Shown piece after piece: positions 25,676 through 28,999 of a stretch of 28,999 bases of DNA; position 1 is the stretch's first letter; every line of letters begins with the position of its first letter. A program made the position numbers and the translations under genes. The notes beneath the pieces are model-generated. The model searched no databases and was not told the origin of the DNA. It saw nothing but the letters and a program-made list of their open reading frames with translations. Source of the DNA: JADKIH01 sp031367345 (GTDB lineage Bacteria; Bacteroidota; Bacteroidia; AKYH767-A; 2013-40CM-41-45); the NCBI GenBank assembly GCA_031367345.1, contig JANLPR010000129.1:1-28999 (forward strand). Direction: 5' to 3'.

Positions 25676-25881
25676 TAAGTGAGTAGTGAGTAGTAATTGG
25701 TGAGTAAAAAAATGACAATGCCTAAAATGGGTTAACCTATTTTAGGCATTGTCAACTTCTTACTTCTTACTTTTTACCTTTTACTTCTTACTTCTTACTT
25801 CTCTTTAGTGATTGGTAAGTGGTGAGTAGTAAGTAAAAAAAATACCTTTGACCTTTAACCCTTCTTACTTCTCACTTCTTA
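25676..25881. repeat. Repeat-rich convergent intergenic region with a strong hairpin
   Basis: This 206-bp region lies between the 3' ends of the dehydrogenase gene and queA. At 25689-25716 it holds the exact reverse complement of the 28-bp motif found twice at 16505-16594. CTTACTTCTTACTT-like tandem words lie at about 25755-25803, and an ACCTTTGACCTTTAACCC block followed by CTTACTTC lies at 25844-25871, matching the word family of 16833-16853 and 16903-16936. Confidence 0.75.
25713..25754. terminator. 16-bp stem hairpin, probable bidirectional terminator
   Basis: The arms TGACAATGCCTAAAAT (25713-25728) and ATTTTAGGCATTGTCA (25739-25754) are exact complements, and the palindrome GGTTAACC sits in the loop. 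An A-run precedes it on the plus strand, which is a T-run for queA transcripts. There is no clean T-run on the plus side, so termination of the dehydrogenase is less certain. Confidence 0.7.
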
Positions 25882-26931
25882 TCAAAGTATCAACATCGCA
25901 TCGCCATAGCTATAGAAATGATATTTTTCTTTTACTGCTATCTTATATGCATTAATCATATTGTCATAGCCGGCAAAGGCTGCTACCATCATCAATAACG
26001 TTGATTCCGGCATGTGGAAATTCGTGATCATACAATTTGCAACACTGAAATCGTATGGAGGAAAAATAAATTTGTTTGTCCAGCCGTCGAATGGTTTCAA
26101 TTCTCCTTGTGTACTTACCGACGATTCTATTGCACGCATCACTGTTGTTCCCACTGCACAAACTCTTTTCTTCTGACTTCTCGCCTTATTCACGATCTCG
26201 CATGCCTCCTGGCCAATGATCACTTGCTCGGAATCCATTTTGTGCTTTGTCAAATCTTCTACCTCTACCGGACGAAAAGTACCAAGTCCAACATGTAGCG
26301 TAACATTCGCAAAGTTCACACCTTTCAATTCCAAACGCTTTACCAATGGCATACTGAAATGCAAGCCTGCCGTTGGCGCGGCTACTGCTCCTTCATTTTG
26401 AGCAAATACTGTCTGATAACGTTCCACATCTTCAGGCTCCGCTTTACGCTTAATATATTTCGGTAGTGGTGTATTTCCAAGTAAGGTAATCGTCTTTTTA
26501 AACTCTTCGTATGGACCATCAAAAAGGAAACGTAACGTACGACCTCTCGATGTAGTGTTGTCGATTACCTCAGCAACTAACAAATCGTCGTCGCCAAAAT
26601 ATAGCTTGTTGCCAATTCTAATCTTCCTTGCCGGATCAACCAATACATCCCACAAGCGGCTTTCACGGTTCAATTCACGAAGTAAAAACACTTCGATCTT
26701 CGCACCGGTTTTTTCTTTATTACCATACAATCGAGCAGGAAATACGCGCGTATCGTTCACGATCATCGTATCTCCTTCGTCGAAATAACTAAGAACATCT
26801 TTAAAGTGTTTATGCTCAATCTTACCTGTTTTTCTATCTAAGACCATTAGTCGCGCGTCTTCACGGTTTTTTGCCGGATGATTCGCAATAAGTGCCTCTG
26901 GCACATTCACTTTAAACTGGGATAATTTCAT
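25882..26931 (-). CDS. queA: tRNA preQ1(34) S-adenosylmethionine ribosyltransferase-isomerase
   Basis: This 349-residue enzyme moves the ribosyl part of SAM to preQ1 at tRNA position 34 and isomerises it to epoxyqueuosine. Family motifs in order are LIANHPAKNREDARLMVLDRKTG (N-terminal), YFDEGDTMIVNDTRVFPARLYG, FAQNEGAVAAPTAGLHFS near 180-190, VTLHVGLGTFRPV near 212, and MITNFHMPESTLLMMV near the end. The length is typical. It has its own promoter (26980-26987), so it is separable from the truB operon upstream. No other queuosine genes are in the window. Confidence 0.96.
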   Translation of the reverse strand: MKLSQFKVNVPEALIANHPAKNREDARLMVLDRKTGKIEHKHFKDVLSYFDEGDTMIVNDTRVFPARLYGNKEKTGAKIEVFLLRELNRESRLWDVLVDPARKIRIGNKLYFGDDDLLVAEVIDNTTSRGRTLRFLFDGPYEEFKKTITLLGNTPLPKYIKRKAEPEDVERYQTVFAQNEGAVAAPTAGLHFSMPLVKRLELKGVNFANVTLHVGLGTFRPVEVEDLTKHKMDSEQVIIGQEACEIVNKARSQKKRVCAVGTTVMRAIESSVSTQGELKPFDGWTNKFIFPPYDFSVANCMITNFHMPESTLLMMVAAFAGYDNMINAYKIAVKEKYHFYSYGDAMLIL

Positions 26932-26979
26932 AGGTTGATTTTAAAATAAGTGGCTTCTAATTGAGGCCTAAAGGGGCGG

Positions 26980-26987
26980 CAAATATA
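26980..26987 (-). promoter_or_regulatory. -7 element TATATTTG of queA
   Basis: This is an exact TAnnTTTG match on the minus strand, 48 bases before the queA start. No good -33 TTG was seen. Confidence 0.6.
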
Positions 26988-27044
26988 CTATACGGATACC
27001 CCCCTTGTAAAGCATTTCGCTTAATATTTTTATTGGGCGATAAG

Positions 27045-27761
27045 CTACTTGCTTTCAGTAAGTTGTGCTAAAAAATCGTGCGGCGAAAGCGCATTTACTA
27101 ACTCATACTTCCCAATCCGTGTCCGACAAAGCGCCGAAAGGTAGGCTCCCGGTCCAAGTCTCTTTCCAAAATCGTGAGCCAGGCTTCTAATATATGTTCC
27201 TTTGGTACACACTACTCGGAAGTCAATTTCCGGTAATGCTATTCCTGTTATTTCAAAAGTTTTAATGGTTATTTCCCTCGATTTCAACCCTAAATCTATC
27301 CCCAAACGCGCCTTTTCGTATGCTCGTTCTCCATCCACTTTTATTGCACTGAACATTGGTGGAATTTGCTGTTGTGTTCCTTCCATTTCTTTCGCTAAAG
27401 CGATTATCTCTTTTTCTGTGATGGAAGAATAGTCTTTAAAATCTTTTGGCTCCGATTCCAGATCGTATGAGTCGGTAACCGCTCCTAATACGATAGTGCC
27501 GGTGTATTCTTTTTCGGCGTCTTGTATTTCACTAATCGATTTGGTGAATTTGCCTGAACAAATAACAAGTAAACCTGTAGCTAAGGGGTCTAATGTTCCG
27601 GCATGACCAACTTTGTATTTTTTTATTTGTGCCCGTTCTTCTTCGGGAAAAGTAAGACGGTATTCATTTAAAAGTGGGCGTTTTATTTTTGCTACCACAT
27701 CGAACGACGTCCACTCGAGTGGTTTGTTGATCAGTATAATTCGATCGGTTGAAACTTTCAT
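27045..27761 (-). CDS. truB: tRNA pseudouridine(55) synthase
   Basis: This 238-residue enzyme makes pseudouridine 55 in the T-loop of tRNAs. It begins with ILINKPLEWTSFDVV. The catalytic motif GHAGTLDPLATGLLV carries Asp58, IPPMFSAIKVDGERAYEKAR holds the conserved Tyr, and CTKGTYIRSLAHDFG follows near residue 190. It lacks a long C-terminal PUA domain, as do many homologues of this size. ATG 27761 shares its first base with the uppP stop (TAATG). This fits the family start, while an earlier in-frame start at 27794 lies within uppP. It is the last gene of the DUF3098-uppP-truB operon. Confidence 0.96.
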   Translation of the reverse strand: MKVSTDRIILINKPLEWTSFDVVAKIKRPLLNEYRLTFPEEERAQIKKYKVGHAGTLDPLATGLLVICSGKFTKSISEIQDAEKEYTGTIVLGAVTDSYDLESEPKDFKDYSSITEKEIIALAKEMEGTQQQIPPMFSAIKVDGERAYEKARLGIDLGLKSREITIKTFEITGIALPEIDFRVVCTKGTYIRSLAHDFGKRLGPGAYLSALCRTRIGKYELVNALSPHDFLAQLTESK

Positions 27762-28579
27762 TAGGAAACCATTCTCAGATCTATTCCCATCCAATACAAA
27801 ATCAAAATTGTTAGTCCAACAATGATGCGGTAATATCCGAAAACTTTAAAACCGTGTTTTGATAAATAGGAAACGAACGATTTAATAGCAAGTAGCGCCA
27901 CAAAAAAAGCGATTACATTTCCTATTACTAAAAGATATATTTCATTGCCTTGTAAACTAAAACCATCTTTCGAATAATCGTAAAGGTCTTTTACTGTTGC
28001 GGCAAACATAGTAGGTACAGCTAGAAAAAATGAAAATTCAGCAGCTGCACGTTTGTTTAGTTTTTGAGTAAGTCCACCAATAATTGTAGCTGCCGATCGC
28101 GATACACCCGGAACCATGGCAAGCACTTGAAAGCTTCCTATCAAAAATGCTTTTTTGTCTGACTTCAATTCGGAGACTCCGTATTCTTCTACCGACGCAA
28201 ACCATTTATCGAGTAAGAGAAAAATGATTCCGCCTACAAGCAAAGCAATAGCCACAACGACTACATTTTCTAAAAGCAGATCGATGTGTTTTTTAAAGAG
28301 TAAACCAAAAATAACGGCCGGAATAAAAGCAATGAGTAATCTTTTGTAAAAGGAAATTATTTCTTGCCAGTTTCCTGTGGGAATAAATTTTTTCCAATAA
28401 ATAATAACGACAGAAAGAATAGCTCCAAACTGAATACACACGGTAAATAATTTGGTGAAAGGAGCAGCAGCGATTCCCATTATTGAAGAACCGATAATCA
28501 TGTGACCGGTAGATGATATAGGTAAAAACTCAGTCAGCCCTTCAATGATGGCCAGAATGATTGCATTAAAAATGGTCAT
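27761..28579 (-). CDS. uppP: Undecaprenyl-diphosphate phosphatase
   Basis: This is a 272-residue inner-membrane enzyme that dephosphorylates undecaprenyl diphosphate to recycle the lipid carrier for peptidoglycan and other glycans. Family motif 1, EGLTEFLPISSTGHM, at 13-27 includes Glu13, Glu17 and His26. Motif 2, VPGVSRSAATIIGGL, near 160 has the conserved Arg. About eight hydrophobic segments are visible. The gene is in the Bacteroidota arrangement DUF3098-uppP-truB, 50 bases after DUF3098 and with a TAATG overlap into truB. Confidence 0.96.
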   Translation of the reverse strand: MTIFNAIILAIIEGLTEFLPISSTGHMIIGSSIMGIAAAPFTKLFTVCIQFGAILSVVIIYWKKFIPTGNWQEIISFYKRLLIAFIPAVIFGLLFKKHIDLLLENVVVVAIALLVGGIIFLLLDKWFASVEEYGVSELKSDKKAFLIGSFQVLAMVPGVSRSAATIIGGLTQKLNKRAAAEFSFFLAVPTMFAATVKDLYDYSKDGFSLQGNEIYLLVIGNVIAFFVALLAIKSFVSYLSKHGFKVFGYYRIIVGLTILILYWMGIDLRMVS

Positions 28580-28629
28580 TGATTAGAGGAGTTGGAGGCT
28601 CTGAATAATTTCAGAAAAAACACTGTTAA

Positions 28630-28875
28630 TTAATCTCTCGGCTTTTTCATGATTGCATAAATCTCGATCACGAGGCCAATAATTACTAAAACCGGAGCAA
28701 CGGTGATACGTTGAGTACTGAAAATTTCCGGATTAAATACCTTCGGATCAGTAGCACCACCGCCAATCATAAGGATAAATCCGATAATGATTACCGCAAT
28801 TCCGATAAGCATCCACATAATATTTTCTTTCCCAAAAGGGAAATCAACTGTTGTTTTAAGATCTTTTTTAGCCAT
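28630..28875 (-). CDS. DUF3098 small membrane protein
   Basis: This is an 81-residue protein starting MAKKDLKTTVDFPFGKENIMWM. Two membrane spans (IGIAVIIIGFILMIGGG and ITVAPVLVIIGLVIEIYAIM) flank a short external loop with TDPKVFNPEIFSTQRI, the DUF3098 signature. Start 28875 is chosen because the -7 promoter element at 28897 lies upstream of it and inside an alternative N-terminal extension (to 28944). In Bacteroidota this gene usually lies between ftsX and uppP; ftsX would be just beyond the right edge. The function is unknown, with a cell-envelope or division link inferred from context only. Confidence 0.88.
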   Translation of the reverse strand: MAKKDLKTTVDFPFGKENIMWMLIGIAVIIIGFILMIGGGATDPKVFNPEIFSTQRITVAPVLVIIGLVIEIYAIMKKPRD

Positions 28876-28896
28876 TGTAATATGTACAAGAAGGGC

Positions 28897-28925
28897 GCAA
28901 GATAGGAAAAAAGAGCAATAAGCAA
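28897..28925 (-). promoter_or_regulatory. Promoter of the DUF3098-uppP-truB operon
   Basis: On the minus strand there is a -7-like TATCTTGC (28897-28904) with a TTG at 28923-28925, 18 bases upstream. It sits 21 bases before the DUF3098 start. The remaining sequence to the window edge shows no gene. Confidence 0.5.
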
Positions 28926-28999
28926 GAGCGTTTAATAAAGTCAAAAAAAGGGGGAGTCAAGAATCAAAAACTACTAAAAAGGGAACGTTTGGTTATTGG

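Overview
The window looks like a chromosomal segment of an AT-rich Bacteroidota bacterium, probably from the Chitinophagales/Sphingobacteriales side of the phylum. Support is direct. Three intact genes and one gene fragment carry a type IX secretion (T9SS) C-terminal sorting domain with its YPNP or GPNP-like start. Many genes lack a Shine-Dalgarno site but have the Bacteroidota -7 promoter element (TAnnTTTG). Lineage-typical genes are also present: a MurF-alanine racemase fusion, a GT117/DUF2723 membrane glycosyltransferase, a DUF6089/PorG-like barrel, DUF5777 and DUF3098. No rRNA, convincing tRNA, CRISPR array, transposase, integrase or phage structural gene is visible.

Region 1 (1-3435) is the disturbed part. 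Two copies of a 260/261-bp repeat (371-630 and 2922-3182, same orientation, 6 substitutions and 1 indel apart) each abut a broken gene. The first abuts the 3' end of a T9SS cargo gene, the second the 5' end of a glycosyltransferase gene that also has an in-frame stop. Between them lies an intact T9SS-exported protein made of eight 54-58-residue repeats, probably a beta-propeller. A 20-bp perfect inverted repeat and a strong hairpin terminator complete the region.

Region 2 (3436-7405) has a leftward operon of two haem-c-like lipoproteins with unusual haem motifs plus a DUF5777 beta-barrel. A small VF530-family gene and a T9SS-sorted propeller-like protein follow.

Region 3 (7406-14423) has a 1027-residue GT117 membrane glycosyltransferase, then a polysaccharide deacetylase translationally coupled to a PorG-like outer-membrane barrel. 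A helical-repeat protein of unknown function and a short T9SS cargo follow.

Region 4 (14497-28999) is mostly housekeeping. It holds ispG (isoprenoid precursor), a murF-alr fusion overlapping tdk, and an unknown conserved protein coupled to rsmI. Then come recJ, a small YvlD/holin-4-like membrane protein, a Glu/Leu-type dehydrogenase, queA, and the leftward DUF3098-uppP-truB operon. IspG, MurF-Alr and UppP all feed cell-wall synthesis (isoprenoid carrier and its recycling, D-Ala-D-Ala addition), but they sit in separate transcription units.

The two convergent gene junctions in region 4 (16474-16942 and 25676-25881) share a family of low-complexity words, including an identical 28-bp motif in three places. 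With the 260-bp repeat, these are the least explained structures in the window. I saw no clear new multi-gene system such as a defence or biosynthetic island.
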